From the NCBI RefSeq assembly GCF_020991065.1, contig NZ_CP087710.1, positions 1,054,001 to 1,118,000 of the forward strand: DNA of 64,000 nucleotides, read 5' to 3'. The first letter of the stretch is position 1. Every line of letters starts with the position of its first letter. Position numbers and translations under genes: made by a program. This DNA comes from Nocardioides okcheonensis (GTDB lineage: Bacteria > Actinomycetota > Actinomycetes > Propionibacteriales > Nocardioidaceae). The notes under the pieces were generated by a model that made no database searches, was not told the DNA's origin, and saw nothing but the letters and a program-made list of their open reading frames with translations. Shown in pieces: positions 8,004 to 16,351 of the stretch.

Positions 8004-8597
8004 CAGCTCCCACACGACGGTGACCGTCGAGGTCACCGTCGCCTCGCCGGGCTCGAGCCCGCCCGCGGACGCCAGCGCGACCTTCGCCACCGGCACCGGG
8101 CCCGCGCCCTGGTCCCCCTCGACGACCGTCTGGACGGCACCGAGCCCGGCCCCGGACATCCGGGCCAGGGCGGCGGCCCGCTCCCGCGCGTCGTGGAACG
8201 CGGCCTCGCGTGCCTTGCCGCCCGCCACCGTGTCGTCGGTGACCTCCAGTGCGACGCCGTCGACCGCGAGGCCGTCGCCGACCTCCCGCGCCAGCGCGGC
8301 GAGCATCGTCCCGGCCGCGGCCAGGTCGCCGCACGCGATGGCGTAGCCGTGGCGCGCCTCGTAGCCCTCGCGCCTGCCCTCGTGGTCGTGGAACGGCCAC
8401 ACGGTGATGCCCGTCGAGGCCACGCGACGCTCGTCGGTGTGCCGCGCGGCGACCTCGACCACGGTCGCGGCCGCCGCCGCCATCGCCTCGTAGGCCTCGG
8501 ACACGCCGGCGCCGCGGGCGAGGGCGGACAGTCGGACCACGGCGGTGTCCGGGCTGACCCTCGCGGTGCCGGTCCCGGTGACGGTGACGGTGCGCAT
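7998..8597 (-). CDS. SIMPL domain (DUF541) protein
   Basis: 199 aa, SIMPL/DUF541 fold throughout: VTVTGTGTARVSPDTAVVRLSA at the N-terminus, the central VASTGITVWP and the C-terminal repeats of polar strands. Most family members are secreted, but no signal peptide is visible here, so it is probably cytoplasmic. The ATG is preceded by TAGGTT at 6 bases. Confidence 0.8.
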   Translation of the reverse strand: MRTVTVTGTGTARVSPDTAVVRLSALARGAGVSEAYEAMAAAAATVVEVAARHTDERRVASTGITVWPFHDHEGRREGYEARHGYAIACGDLAAAGTMLAALAREVGDGLAVDGVALEVTDDTVAGGKAREAAFHDARERAAALARMSGAGLGAVQTVVEGDQGAGPVPVAKVALASAGGLEPGEATVTSTVTVVWELA

Positions 8598-8603
8598 GCG
8601 CCC

Positions 8604-8609
8604 AACCTA
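8604..8609 (-). promoter_or_regulatory. -10 box TAGGTT, leaderless-type promoter
   Basis: Six bases before the ATG at 8597 of the SIMPL gene. Confidence 0.6.
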
Positions 8610-8629
8610 GACCGGGGGGCGCGACGGGG

Positions 8630-9520
8630 TCAGACCGTGATGCGGAGGTTGGCGAAGATCTCGCGGGTCGCCCGGGACCGGTTGAGCGTGTAGAAGTGCA
8701 GGCCCGGCGCACCGGCGTCGAGCAGCGCCTCGCAGAGCTCCGTGGCGATCGCGATGCCCTCCTCGCGCAGCCCGGCCGGGTCCTCGGCGTGGGGCGCGAG
8801 CCGGGCGACGACCTCGTCCGGCAGCTGGCGCCCGGAGAACTCGACCATCCGCTCCATCGAGCGCAGGTTCAGGATCGGCATGATGCCCGGGATGATCGGC
8901 AGGTCGGCGCCGACGCGCTCGGCCCGCTCGACGAGACCCACGTAGTCGGACGCGCGCAGCACCATGTCGGTCACGGCGAACTCCGCGCCCGCGTCGTACT
9001 TGGCGCGCAGCACGCGGGCGTCCTGCTCGAGGTCGACCGCGTCGACGTGGCCCTCCGGGAACGCCGCGACGCCGATGCGCATGTCCGGGCGACGGTGCAC
9101 GAGGGCGACGAGCTCGCTGGCGTAGGTGAGGCCGCCGTCCGTGGGGGTCCACGGCGAGCCGGGACCGCCGGGCGGGTCGCCGCGCAGCGCCATCACGTGG
9201 TGGACGCCGGCGGAGGCGAGGTCGTCCAGGATCGCCGAGAGCTCCTGCGTGGTGTGCCCCACGCAGGTGAGGTGCGCGACCGGCAGCATGCTGGTCTCCC
9301 GGGCGATCCGCGCGGTGATCGCGACGGTCCGGTCGCGGGTCGAGCCGCCCGCGCCGTAGGTCACCGACACGAACGTCGGGCCGTAGGGCTCGAGCTCGGT
9401 GATCGCCTGCCAGAGCTGCTCCTCGCCGGCGGCGTCCTTGGGCGGGAAGAACTCGAAGGAGAACGAGCGCTCGCCGCGCGCGAGGAGCTCGCCCATGCTC
9501 AGGCCGTGACCGGTCGACAT
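8630..9520 (-). CDS. metF: 5,10-methylenetetrahydrofolate reductase
   Basis: 296 aa, standard length for a bacterial single-domain MetF. FAD-dependent reduction of methylene-THF to methyl-THF for methionine synthesis. The motif FEFFPPKDA carries the catalytic Glu; VSVTYGAGGSTRDRT, LTCVGHT and MALRGDPP shape the folate/FAD site. The ATG has TAGGCT 6 bases upstream. Divergent from the polyprenyl synthase gene, whose own -10 box is about 45 bases away. The same order (metF-like, idsA) occurs in mycobacteria. Confidence 0.95.
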   Translation of the reverse strand: MSTGHGLSMGELLARGERSFSFEFFPPKDAAGEEQLWQAITELEPYGPTFVSVTYGAGGSTRDRTVAITARIARETSMLPVAHLTCVGHTTQELSAILDDLASAGVHHVMALRGDPPGGPGSPWTPTDGGLTYASELVALVHRRPDMRIGVAAFPEGHVDAVDLEQDARVLRAKYDAGAEFAVTDMVLRASDYVGLVERAERVGADLPIIPGIMPILNLRSMERMVEFSGRQLPDEVVARLAPHAEDPAGLREEGIAIATELCEALLDAGAPGLHFYTLNRSRATREIFANLRITV

Positions 9521-9526
9521 GGCACC

Positions 9527-9532
9527 AGCCTA
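9527..9532 (-). promoter_or_regulatory. -10 box TAGGCT, leaderless-type promoter of metF
   Basis: Six bases before the ATG at 9520. Confidence 0.65.
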
Positions 9533-9570
9533 CGGAGAACGGCGATGCGTCCCGGCCCGCGTCCACTGGT

Positions 9571-9576
9571 TAGGCT
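9571..9576 (+). promoter_or_regulatory. -10 box TAGGCT, leaderless-type promoter of the polyprenyl synthase gene
   Basis: Seven bases before the GTG at 9584; forms a divergent pair with the metF box. Confidence 0.65.
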
Positions 9577-9583
9577 CGCCCGC

Positions 9584-10648
9584 GTGACGACGTGGGACCC
9601 CGCAGACTTCCGCGACCAGGTCCAGCAGGTCCTCGACGCGTTCCTCGACGAGCGGGCGGACGAGCTCGCTCCGCTCGGACCCGACGCCGGGCGCCTGGTG
9701 GCGGAGGCGCGCACCGCCGTGACCGGCGGCAAGCGGTTCCGCGCGGCGTTCTGCCACTGGGGCCACCGGGCGGTGCGACCGGACGTCACCGACGAGCGGG
9801 CCCTCGCCCGCGCGTGCGCGTCGCTGGAGGTGCTGCACGCGAGCGCGCTGGTCCACGACGACTTCATGGACGCCTCCGACACCCGCCGCGGGCGCCCCGC
9901 CACGCACCGCGCGTTCGAGGCCGAGCACCGCGCCGCGGGGTGGCGCGGCGACGCGCAGCAGTACGGCGCCGCCGCCGCGATCCTGCTCGGTGACCTCCTC
10001 CTCGGCTGGGCGGAGGACCTGCTCCGGCACAGCGGCTTCGCGCCGGACGAGGTCGCGCCCGGCCTCACGCTCTTCGAGCAGTGCCGCAACGAGGTGATCG
10101 CCGGCCAGTTCCTCGACGTGTCGGTGCAGGCCCGGGGACGGGCCGACGTGGACACCGCGATGACCGTGCTGCGCTACAAGTCCGCGAAGTACTCCATCGA
10201 GCGCCCGCTCCACGTCGGCGCCGGGCTGGCCGGCGCGACGCCCGCCCAGCTCGAGCAGCTCACCCGCTTCGGGCTGCCCCTGGGCGAGGCGTTCCAGCTC
10301 CGCGACGACCTCCTCGGGGTCTTCGGCGACCCGGCGCAGACCGGCAAGCCCGCCGGCGACGACCTCGTCGAGGGCAAGCGCACGGTGCTCGTCGCGCTGG
10401 CGCTCGACGCCGCCCCGCCGGCCGCGGCCGCGCGGCTCGACGCGGCGCTCGGCACCCCGCTCTCGGCCGCCGACGTCGACGAGCTCAGGGGGATCATCGA
10501 CGACTCCGGGGCGCGGGCGCAGGTGGAGGAGGTCATCGGGCACCTCGCCGACCGCGCCGTCGCCTCCCTCGAGGCCGCCGACGTCGACGCGACCGCGCGC
10601 GCCGTGCTCACCGACCTCGCCGCCGCAGCGACGCAGCGGACCGTCTGA
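9584..10648 (+). CDS. idsA: Polyprenyl diphosphate synthase (IdsA-like)
   Basis: 354 aa trans-isoprenyl diphosphate synthase. Mg-binding first Asp-rich motif is DDFMD (with ASALVHDDFMD), the second is FQLRDDLLGVFGD; GGKRFRAAF binds the diphosphate. The product is probably GGPP or a similar short chain. The start GTG was chosen because TAGGCT lies 7 bases upstream; the frame is open to 8696 but that stretch is antisense to metF. In M. tuberculosis idsA2 occupies the equivalent position next to Rv2175c. Confidence 0.9.
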   Translation: MTTWDPADFRDQVQQVLDAFLDERADELAPLGPDAGRLVAEARTAVTGGKRFRAAFCHWGHRAVRPDVTDERALARACASLEVLHASALVHDDFMDASDTRRGRPATHRAFEAEHRAAGWRGDAQQYGAAAAILLGDLLLGWAEDLLRHSGFAPDEVAPGLTLFEQCRNEVIAGQFLDVSVQARGRADVDTAMTVLRYKSAKYSIERPLHVGAGLAGATPAQLEQLTRFGLPLGEAFQLRDDLLGVFGDPAQTGKPAGDDLVEGKRTVLVALALDAAPPAAAARLDAALGTPLSAADVDELRGIIDDSGARAQVEEVIGHLADRAVASLEAADVDATARAVLTDLAAAATQRTV

Positions 10649-10659
10649 CCGAGGGGCTC

Positions 10660-11094
10660 TCAGTCCAGGCTGGTGATGCCCGGCACGACCGGGCCGTCGC
10701 CGCGCAGCAGGACGGCGAACGGGACGCCGCGGTCGGCGGCGACCCGCGACCCGAGGACGCTGAGCGCGATGCTGAACGCGCGCTCGTCCGACCGGGCCAG
10801 CGTCGCCCAGCCGTCCCACAGCAGCAGCACGCCCGCCGTGCCGGCGCCGACGTCGTGCAGGCAGTCGGCGAGGGCGTCGAAGTTCCGGCCGTAGTGGTCG
10901 GGGAACCCGAGGGTCTCCCCCACCGCCTCGAGGAAGCCCGCCTTGGTGTCGGCCCGGGTCCAGCCGTCGAGGTGACCGAACCCCCAGCCCGCGTGCTCGA
11001 CCGCGTGGCGCACGTCCGGCACCGCGAGCGCCGAGTGCCAGTGCTCGATGCCGGGCGCGCGGCGCCCGGACAGCACGGCCGCGAGCCCGCTCAC
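10660..11094 (-). CDS. Barstar-family RNase inhibitor
   Basis: 144 aa. The second half contains the barstar signature FPDHYGRNFDALADCLHDV (residues about 64-82), the helix and loop that plug the active site of guanyl-specific RNases. N-terminal ~25 residues are an extension. The GTG start overlaps the stop of the RNase gene (GTGA at 11091-11094), so the inhibitor is translationally coupled to its presumed target. Expected to be cytoplasmic and protective. Confidence 0.85.
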   Translation of the reverse strand: MSGLAAVLSGRRAPGIEHWHSALAVPDVRHAVEHAGWGFGHLDGWTRADTKAGFLEAVGETLGFPDHYGRNFDALADCLHDVGAGTAGVLLLWDGWATLARSDERAFSIALSVLGSRVAADRGVPFAVLLRGDGPVVPGITSLD

Positions 11095-11561
11095 GACGGC
11101 CTCACGACGCGGGAGAACGACTGGTAGTGGTCGTCGGTCCAGTACAGCTCGCCGGCCTCGCCCGCGACGATGCGCCGCGCGCCACGGGTGTCGGCCCCGG
11201 GCGTCGGCACCGTGTACTCGCGGTAGTAGCCGTACGGCTGGTCGGGCAGCAGGTCCGCGCGGTTGCCGAAGACACCGTCGTCCTCGTCCTCCGGGAAGGG
11301 CCCGCCGCGGTCGATCAGCTCGACAGTCTTCGCCGCCTCGGGCGGCAGGTCGGCGAGGCGGACGAGCGGCAGCCCGCTGTCGGGATCGGTCGAGGGGTCG
11401 GTCGAGGGGGACGTCGACGTGCTGTCGCGGGCCACGGTCGGGGCGCCCGCGTCCCCGGCACCTCCGGACAGCCCACCCGTGACCGCCCACGCCAGGAGCA
11501 GGGCGGCGGCGACGAGCAGCAGCAACCACCGGAACCGCTGGCGGCCGGCGCCGGCGGCCAT
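11091..11561 (-). CDS. Secreted guanyl-specific ribonuclease, RNase Sa/barnase family
   Basis: 156 aa. Residues 12-26 form a hydrophobic signal or anchor segment with a possible AWA cleavage site, followed by an S/T/D/P-rich linker (to ~62) and the RNase domain. The domain closely resembles RNase Sa: LPPEAAKTVELI, GPFP, FGNR, YGYYREYTV (Glu115), TRGARRIV (Arg129/130) and DDHYQSFS (His145). These correspond to the Glu/Arg/His catalytic set. The Cys pair of RNase Sa is absent. The ATG overlaps the stop of the upstream gene by one base (TGATG). Exported nuclease with immunity gene downstream: toxin, defence or nutritional role cannot be separated. Confidence 0.88.
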   Translation of the reverse strand: MAAGAGRQRFRWLLLLVAAALLLAWAVTGGLSGGAGDAGAPTVARDSTSTSPSTDPSTDPDSGLPLVRLADLPPEAAKTVELIDRGGPFPEDEDDGVFGNRADLLPDQPYGYYREYTVPTPGADTRGARRIVAGEAGELYWTDDHYQSFSRVVRPS

Positions 11562-11932
11562 CAGTACTCCAGCACCTGCGCGCGCCGCTTGACCTCGCTG
11601 CCGCGGTTCTCCCGCAGCGCGTCGATCGGCCGGCCCGGGAGGTCGTCGTCGGTGAAGAGCCAGGCGATGCACTCGCGGTCGTCGAAGCGGTGGTCGTGGA
11701 GCAGGGTCAGCAGGCCGGGCAGCCCCTTGACGACCAGTCCGTCCTGGATGAAGTCGGCGGGGACCTTGGGGCCGGCGCCCGGGACGGGCACCGCCGCGGC
11801 GAGCTCGTGCTCGCGGATCATCGTGCGCACCTTCGAGGGCGTCACGCCGAGGAGCTGCGCGACCTGGGCCCAGTCCAGCCACTCGGGGACGAGGGCGGCG
11901 AGGTCACGGTCGGCGAGGGGGGCGTCACTCAT
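11561..11932 (-). CDS. Rv2175c family DNA-binding protein
   Basis: 123 aa. N-terminal winged/helix-turn-helix segment WLDWAQVAQLLGVTPSKVRTMIREHEL and a C-terminal LLTLLHDHRFDDRECIAWLFTDDD region as in Rv2175c. In M. tuberculosis this protein is a PknL substrate encoded beside pknL; here it is likewise divergent from a Ser/Thr kinase gene. First gene of a three-gene coupled set with the RNase and barstar. Start chosen at ATG 11932; a CAGACT box lies 7 bases upstream, a weaker variant of the leaderless signal seen elsewhere. Confidence 0.85.
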   Translation of the reverse strand: MSDAPLADRDLAALVPEWLDWAQVAQLLGVTPSKVRTMIREHELAAAVPVPGAGPKVPADFIQDGLVVKGLPGLLTLLHDHRFDDRECIAWLFTDDDLPGRPIDALRENRGSEVKRRAQVLEY

Positions 11933-12033
11933 GGCGCGAAGTCTGTCACGCGCGAGGGGTGCCACCCACCCGGCGGCCGGTCCGCGCCACGCCGGTCGGC
12001 CGCGCCTGGGCACCGCCCCAGGCGCCGCTTCCG

Positions 12034-12039
12034 TACGAT
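12034..12039 (+). promoter_or_regulatory. Candidate -10 box TACGAT of the kinase gene
   Basis: TACGAT lies 42 bases before the GTG at 12082, leaving a short leader that contains the GGAGGT ribosome site. No convincing -35 was seen. Confidence 0.4.
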
Positions 12040-12081
12040 GTGGGGGCCGGATCCTTCCCCGTCCGGCGTTGGAGGTCGACA

Positions 12082-14268
12082 GTGGAGCCACCCGAGCACG
12101 CCCGCGCAGCCGCGCCCGGCGCTGCTGGCGACCCCATGGTCGGCCGGCTGCTGGACCGGCGCTACCGGATCACCGCGCGGGTGGCGCGGGGCGGCATGGC
12201 CAGTGTCTACGAGGCCACCGACACCCGGCTCGACCGGACCGTCGCGGTCAAGGTGATGCACCCGGGGCTCGGCGACGACCAGGAGTTCGCGCAGCGGTTC
12301 GTCCGCGAGGCGCGCGCCGCGGCCCGGCTCAACCACCCCCACGTCGTGGGCGTCTACGACCAGGGCGACGACACCTCCGACGGCACCGACACGGTCTTCC
12401 TCGTCATGGAGTACGTCCCCGGGCACACGCTCCGCGACGTGGTCCGCAAGGAGGCGCCGATGCCTCCGACCCGCGCCCTCGCCCTGCTGGAGCCGGTCGT
12501 CTCCGCGCTCGCCGCGGCCCACCGCGCGGGCCTCGTCCACCGCGACGTGAAGCCGGAGAACGTGCTGATCGCCGACGAGGCGCACGGCGGTCGGGTCAAG
12601 GTGGCGGACTTCGGGCTGGCGAAGGCGGTCAGCGCGGACACCCAGCACACCGCGACCGGCGGCGTGCTGATCGGCACCGTCTCCTACCTCGCGCCGGAGC
12701 TGGTCGTCGACGGCCGCTCCGACGCGCGCGCCGACGTCTACGCCGCCGGCGTGGTGCTCTACGAGCTGCTCACCGGCGCGAAGCCGCACGAGGGCGAGTC
12801 GCCCATCCAGGTGGCGTACCGCCACGTCCACCACGACGTGCCGATGCCGTCGCTGCGCCAGCCCGGCACCCCCGACTACGTCGACGCGCTGGTCGCCCGC
12901 GCCACGTCGCGCGACCGCGGCCAGCGCCCGGCCGACGCGACCGTCCTGCTGCACCACCTGCACCGCGTCGAGCAGGCCCTGCGCGAGGGCCTCGACTCCG
13001 ACCCCGAGCTCGCGGCCGACCTGATGCCGCGCCGCCCGGTCGGCACCGACGAGGCGCCGGACCCCGCGAACGACACCATGCCGGAGCCGTTCGACGCGGG
13101 GGCGCTGGCCCTGCTCAGCGAGGTCGACCCCCGCGAGTCGGGTCTCGTCGACGACGGCAGCCCGGACCGCACCACCGCGCTCGAGCGGCACCCCGCACCC
13201 GCACCGGTCGCGACCGCACCGGCCGCCGCCGCGGTCGTCGAGCCGGAGCCCGCGACCACCGCGATGCCGGTGCGCCCCGACGGGACCGACCGGACCGTCG
13301 CCGGCCGGCCCGCCGCCGACCGGTCGTCCGGCCCGCGCCCGCCCAGCCGCGCCACCCCGGTGGCCACCACCGCGCGCCGACGCTCCCTGAAGGGCCCGCT
13401 CGTCCTGCTGCTCTCCCTGCTCCTCGTCGCGGGGATCGGGATCGGTGCGTGGTGGTTCGGCTGGGCCCGCTACACCACGACGCCCGGAGTGCTCGGCCTC
13501 GACGAGGCGGCGGCGTCGGCCAGGCTGGAGTCCGCCGGCCTCGACGCGGAGGCCGGCGACCCGGCGTACTCCGAGAACGTCGCCGCCGGGATGGTCATCG
13601 CCACCGACCCGAAGCCCGGCGGCAAGGTGCTCGACGGCGGCACCGTGACCCTCGTGCTGTCGCTCGGCCCCGAGCGCTACGACGTCCCGGCGCTCGCCGG
13701 GCAGACCGAGGACCAGGCGCAGGACGCGCTCGCCGCCACCAACCTCGCCTTCGGGGAGAGCAGGGGGCGGTGGAGCGAGACGGTGCCCGAGGGGCAGGTG
13801 ATCCGCACCTCCCCCAAGGCCGGCACCACCCTGAAGCCCGGCGCGACGGTCGACCTGGTCCTGAGCCGCGGCCGCAAGCCGATCGAGGTCAAGGACTGGA
13901 CCGGCGAGGACCTCGACGACGCGCGTGCGTCGCTGGAGAAGCGTGGGCTGCAGGTCGAGGTCGCCTCCGAAGAGTTCAGCGACACCGTTCCCGAGGGCGT
14001 CGTCATCTCCCAGGACCCGAGCACCGGGACGCTCTTCCGCGGCGACACGGTGACCTTCGTGGTCTCCCGGGGACCCGAGCTGGTCGAGGTGCCGCGCGTG
14101 CGCGCGATGGGCGTCGACGCCGCCACCGAGCTGCTCGAGGGCCTCGGGTTCCAGGTGACCACCGAGGAGTCGGACAGCTACCTCGGGCTCGGCTACGTCT
14201 TCAGCTCCGACCCCGGGGCGGGCGAGGACGTCCCGAAGGGATCCACGATCACGCTGTTCCTCATCTGA
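12082..14268 (+). CDS. pknL: Ser/Thr protein kinase with four PASTA domains
   Basis: 728 aa. Kinase domain residues ~28-290: Gly loop ARGGMASVYEA, Lys57 in VAVKVM, HRDVKPEN (153-160), DFG (176-178) and APE. A Pro/Ala-rich juxtamembrane stretch (~310-435), one membrane helix (~439-459) and four PASTA repeats (~465-728) that should sense cell-wall precursors outside. GTG at 12082 is preceded by TTGGAGGTCGACA, a good ribosome site. The symbol reflects its position beside the Rv2175c-type gene; by architecture it is equally PknB/Stk1-like. Confidence 0.88.
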   Translation: MEPPEHARAAAPGAAGDPMVGRLLDRRYRITARVARGGMASVYEATDTRLDRTVAVKVMHPGLGDDQEFAQRFVREARAAARLNHPHVVGVYDQGDDTSDGTDTVFLVMEYVPGHTLRDVVRKEAPMPPTRALALLEPVVSALAAAHRAGLVHRDVKPENVLIADEAHGGRVKVADFGLAKAVSADTQHTATGGVLIGTVSYLAPELVVDGRSDARADVYAAGVVLYELLTGAKPHEGESPIQVAYRHVHHDVPMPSLRQPGTPDYVDALVARATSRDRGQRPADATVLLHHLHRVEQALREGLDSDPELAADLMPRRPVGTDEAPDPANDTMPEPFDAGALALLSEVDPRESGLVDDGSPDRTTALERHPAPAPVATAPAAAAVVEPEPATTAMPVRPDGTDRTVAGRPAADRSSGPRPPSRATPVATTARRRSLKGPLVLLLSLLLVAGIGIGAWWFGWARYTTTPGVLGLDEAAASARLESAGLDAEAGDPAYSENVAAGMVIATDPKPGGKVLDGGTVTLVLSLGPERYDVPALAGQTEDQAQDALAATNLAFGESRGRWSETVPEGQVIRTSPKAGTTLKPGATVDLVLSRGRKPIEVKDWTGEDLDDARASLEKRGLQVEVASEEFSDTVPEGVVISQDPSTGTLFRGDTVTFVVSRGPELVEVPRVRAMGVDAATELLEGLGFQVTTEESDSYLGLGYVFSSDPGAGEDVPKGSTITLFLI

Positions 14269-14273
14269 GGTCC

Positions 14274-14279
14274 TAGCCT
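14274..14279 (+). promoter_or_regulatory. -10 box TAGCCT, leaderless-type promoter
   Basis: Six bases before the GTG at 14286 of the EamA transporter gene. Confidence 0.6.
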
Positions 14280-14285
14280 TCCCCC

Positions 14286-15185
14286 GTGACCCCCGAGCAC
14301 GACCGCCGTACGACCCTGCTCGCGGCGCTCGCGCTCCTCGCACTGGCAGCGTGCTGGGGCTCGACGTTCTTCCTCATCAAGGACCTGCTCGACCGGGTCC
14401 CGACGCTGGACTTCCTCGCCCTGAGGTTCGCGGTGGCGTCGCTCGCGCTGCTGGTGGTGGCGCCCCGCGCGATCGCCCGCATGTCCCCGGTGGTGCGGCG
14501 CCACGCCGTCGTGCTCGGGCTGCTCTACGGCGTCGCGCAGATCCTCCAGACCGCCGGGCTGGCGCACACCCCGGCGAGCATCAGCGGCTTCGTCACCGGG
14601 CTGTACGTCGTCTGCACGCCGCTCCTCGCGGCCGCCATCCTCCGCACCCGGATCCCCCGGATCACGTGGCTCGCGGTCGCGCTCGCGACGGTGGGGCTCG
14701 GCGTGCTCGCGCTCAACGGGCTCAGCGTCGGCTACGGCGAGCTCGTCACGCTCGCCTCCGCCGTGCTCTACGCCCTCCACATCGTCGGGCTCGGGGCGTG
14801 GTCGTCGGCGCGCGACGCGATCGGCATGACGATCCTCCAGGTCATGGTGATCGCCGCGGTCTGCACGCTCGCCACGGCCCCCGACGGGATCGTCCTCCCG
14901 GAACGGACGTCGGACTGGGTGTCGGTGCTCTACATGGCCGTCGTCGTCGGCGCCCTCGGGCTGCTCGGCCAGACCTGGGCCCAGGCCCACCTGCCGCCGA
15001 CGCGCAGCGCGATCATCATGAGCATGGAGCCCGTCTTCGCGTCCCTCTTCGCCGTGTGGCTCGGCGGCGAGGACGTCACCGCGCGGCTGCTGGTGGGCGG
15101 GACGATGGTGCTGGTGGCGATGCTGACCGTCGAGCTCGCCCCGCGCCGCTCGCTCGAGGGCGAGGTCCCGCACATCGCGGTCTGA
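14286..15185 (+). CDS. EamA/DMT family transporter
   Basis: 299 aa with about ten hydrophobic segments arranged as two EamA repeats. Typical landmarks are ACWGSTFFLIKDLL in helix 1, ALRFAVASL-like sequence in helix 2 (LALRFAVASLALLV) and the C-terminal repeat ending SMEPVFASLFAVWLGGE. Family members export amino acids or other metabolites; substrate unknown. Starts 17 bases after the kinase stop but has its own -10 box. Confidence 0.85.
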   Translation: MTPEHDRRTTLLAALALLALAACWGSTFFLIKDLLDRVPTLDFLALRFAVASLALLVVAPRAIARMSPVVRRHAVVLGLLYGVAQILQTAGLAHTPASISGFVTGLYVVCTPLLAAAILRTRIPRITWLAVALATVGLGVLALNGLSVGYGELVTLASAVLYALHIVGLGAWSSARDAIGMTILQVMVIAAVCTLATAPDGIVLPERTSDWVSVLYMAVVVGALGLLGQTWAQAHLPPTRSAIIMSMEPVFASLFAVWLGGEDVTARLLVGGTMVLVAMLTVELAPRRSLEGEVPHIAV

Positions 15186-15220
15186 GCCGCGACCGGAGCC
15201 CCGCCGTGGGTTCCTCCCCC

Positions 15221-15226
15221 TATCGT
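15221..15226 (+). promoter_or_regulatory. -10 box TATCGT, leaderless-type promoter
   Basis: Seven bases before the GTG at 15234 that opens the zinc-ribbon segment. Confidence 0.5.
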
Positions 15227-15233
15227 GGGCTCC

Positions 15234-15434
15234 GTGGACACGTGCGTGAGGTGCGGCGCCGAGCTCGGGGTGGGCCGGTTCTGCCTCAACTGCGGGCACC
15301 GGATCGGCGACCCGCCACCCGCGGGCGCCCGGCCACCGGCACCGCGAGCACCGGCGCCGTCCGAACCCGCGCCCCCGGCACCCGCGCCGGCGGCGGCACG
15401 CGCGAGCGCCGAGGTCGCGGAGGCGCCACCGGCG
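15234..15434 (+). pseudogene. 5' segment (zinc ribbon) of a frame-broken surface protein gene
   Basis: From GTG 15234 the frame encodes CVRCGAELGVGRFCLNCGH, a four-Cys zinc ribbon, then a Pro/Ala-rich linker. Downstream of ~15430 this frame becomes Arg-rich and implausible, while a Pro-rich linker (AADPTPVPPTRDPVRPAP) continues in the -1 frame up to ~15550 and the membrane/discoidin part follows in a further -1 frame from ~15560. The zinc ribbon and the 15586-16344 gene therefore probably belong to one protein separated by one or two single-base deletions or sequencing errors. End coordinate is approximate. Confidence 0.55.
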
Positions 15435-15585
15435 GTCCTGCCGTGCAGGCGGCCGACCCGACGCCGGTCCCGCCGACCCGCGACCCGGTCCGGCCCGCAC
15501 CCCGAGGCGCATCCCCCGGCGCACCCGTACCCCCGATCACGCTCCCGATCGCGCCCCGGACGGCGGCTCGCCGGGCGGCCCGGCC

Positions 15586-16344
15586 GTGTGGGACCCCGAG
15601 CGGGACCTGCTGCCATACCACGACGCCGACGAGCTCGGGCCCGACGAGCCGTTGTCGGCCCGCGGCTGGATCCCCTGGGTCCTCGGTGCCGCCGCGCTGG
15701 TGGCCGTGGTGCTGGTGCTGCTCCGCGTGCTCGACACCGGCGACGGGGACGCGCCCGACCAGGCCGCCGAGCCCTCGTCGGCGGTGGGGTCGTCGAGCCC
15801 CGGCGCAGACGACGCGGCGACCGAGGCGACCGAGGGGACCGAGGCGGTCCCCCAGGGCGTGGGCGAGCGTCTCGACGCCGCGAGCGGGGCCGCCTTCGCG
15901 GTCCCCGCGACCGCGCCCCCGACGACGGACCTCGACGGCGACCTCGTCGCCTACGAAGCCGCGCAGATGGGCGACGGCAACCCCGCCACCGCCTGGCGCA
16001 CGGCCGGCTCGGCCGCCGGCCAGTCGATCACGATCACCCTGGCCGGGCCGACCGTCGTCGACCGGGTCGGGCTCGTCAACGGCTACGCCAAGCAGGTCGC
16101 GGGCGTGGACTGGTACCCGAACAACCGCCGCATCCTCTCGGTGACCTGGACGTTCGACGACGGCTCCACCGTCGAGCAGGCGCTGGCGGAGCGCCCGGAC
16201 GTGCAGCAGGTCGAGGTGCCGCCGGTGACGACCTCGACGGTGACCCTCACCCTCGGCGAGGTCACCCCTCCCGGCGCCGGCCCGCTGGGGCGCGACTACA
16301 CCGCGATCAGCGAGATCTCGGTCCTCGGCCGCCGGGCCGGCTGA
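15586..16344 (+). CDS. Membrane-anchored discoidin-like (NADase-type glycan-binding) protein
   Basis: 252 aa from GTG 15586. One membrane helix (residues ~29-46, WIPWVLGAAALVAVVLVL), an Asp/Glu/Ala-rich linker, then a domain from ~110: YEAAQMGDGNPATAWRT, ITITLAGPTVVDRVGLVNGY, DWYPNNRRILSVTWTFDDG and REYTAISEI-like ending (RDYTAISEISVLG). This matches the discoidin-like domain seen in NADase-type glycan-binding proteins. Related actinobacterial proteins carry an N-terminal zinc ribbon, which here lies upstream in another frame (15234). No RBS precedes 15586, consistent with the true start being the zinc ribbon. Confidence 0.7.
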   Translation: MWDPERDLLPYHDADELGPDEPLSARGWIPWVLGAAALVAVVLVLLRVLDTGDGDAPDQAAEPSSAVGSSSPGADDAATEATEGTEAVPQGVGERLDAASGAAFAVPATAPPTTDLDGDLVAYEAAQMGDGNPATAWRTAGSAAGQSITITLAGPTVVDRVGLVNGYAKQVAGVDWYPNNRRILSVTWTFDDGSTVEQALAERPDVQQVEVPPVTTSTVTLTLGEVTPPGAGPLGRDYTAISEISVLGRRAG

Positions 16345-16351
16345 GCAGCCG

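Noticed and set aside
11127..14276. A 1049-codon open frame on the plus strand
   Set aside because: Shadow of the kinase gene in another frame, with low-complexity Arg/Pro sequence and no domains.
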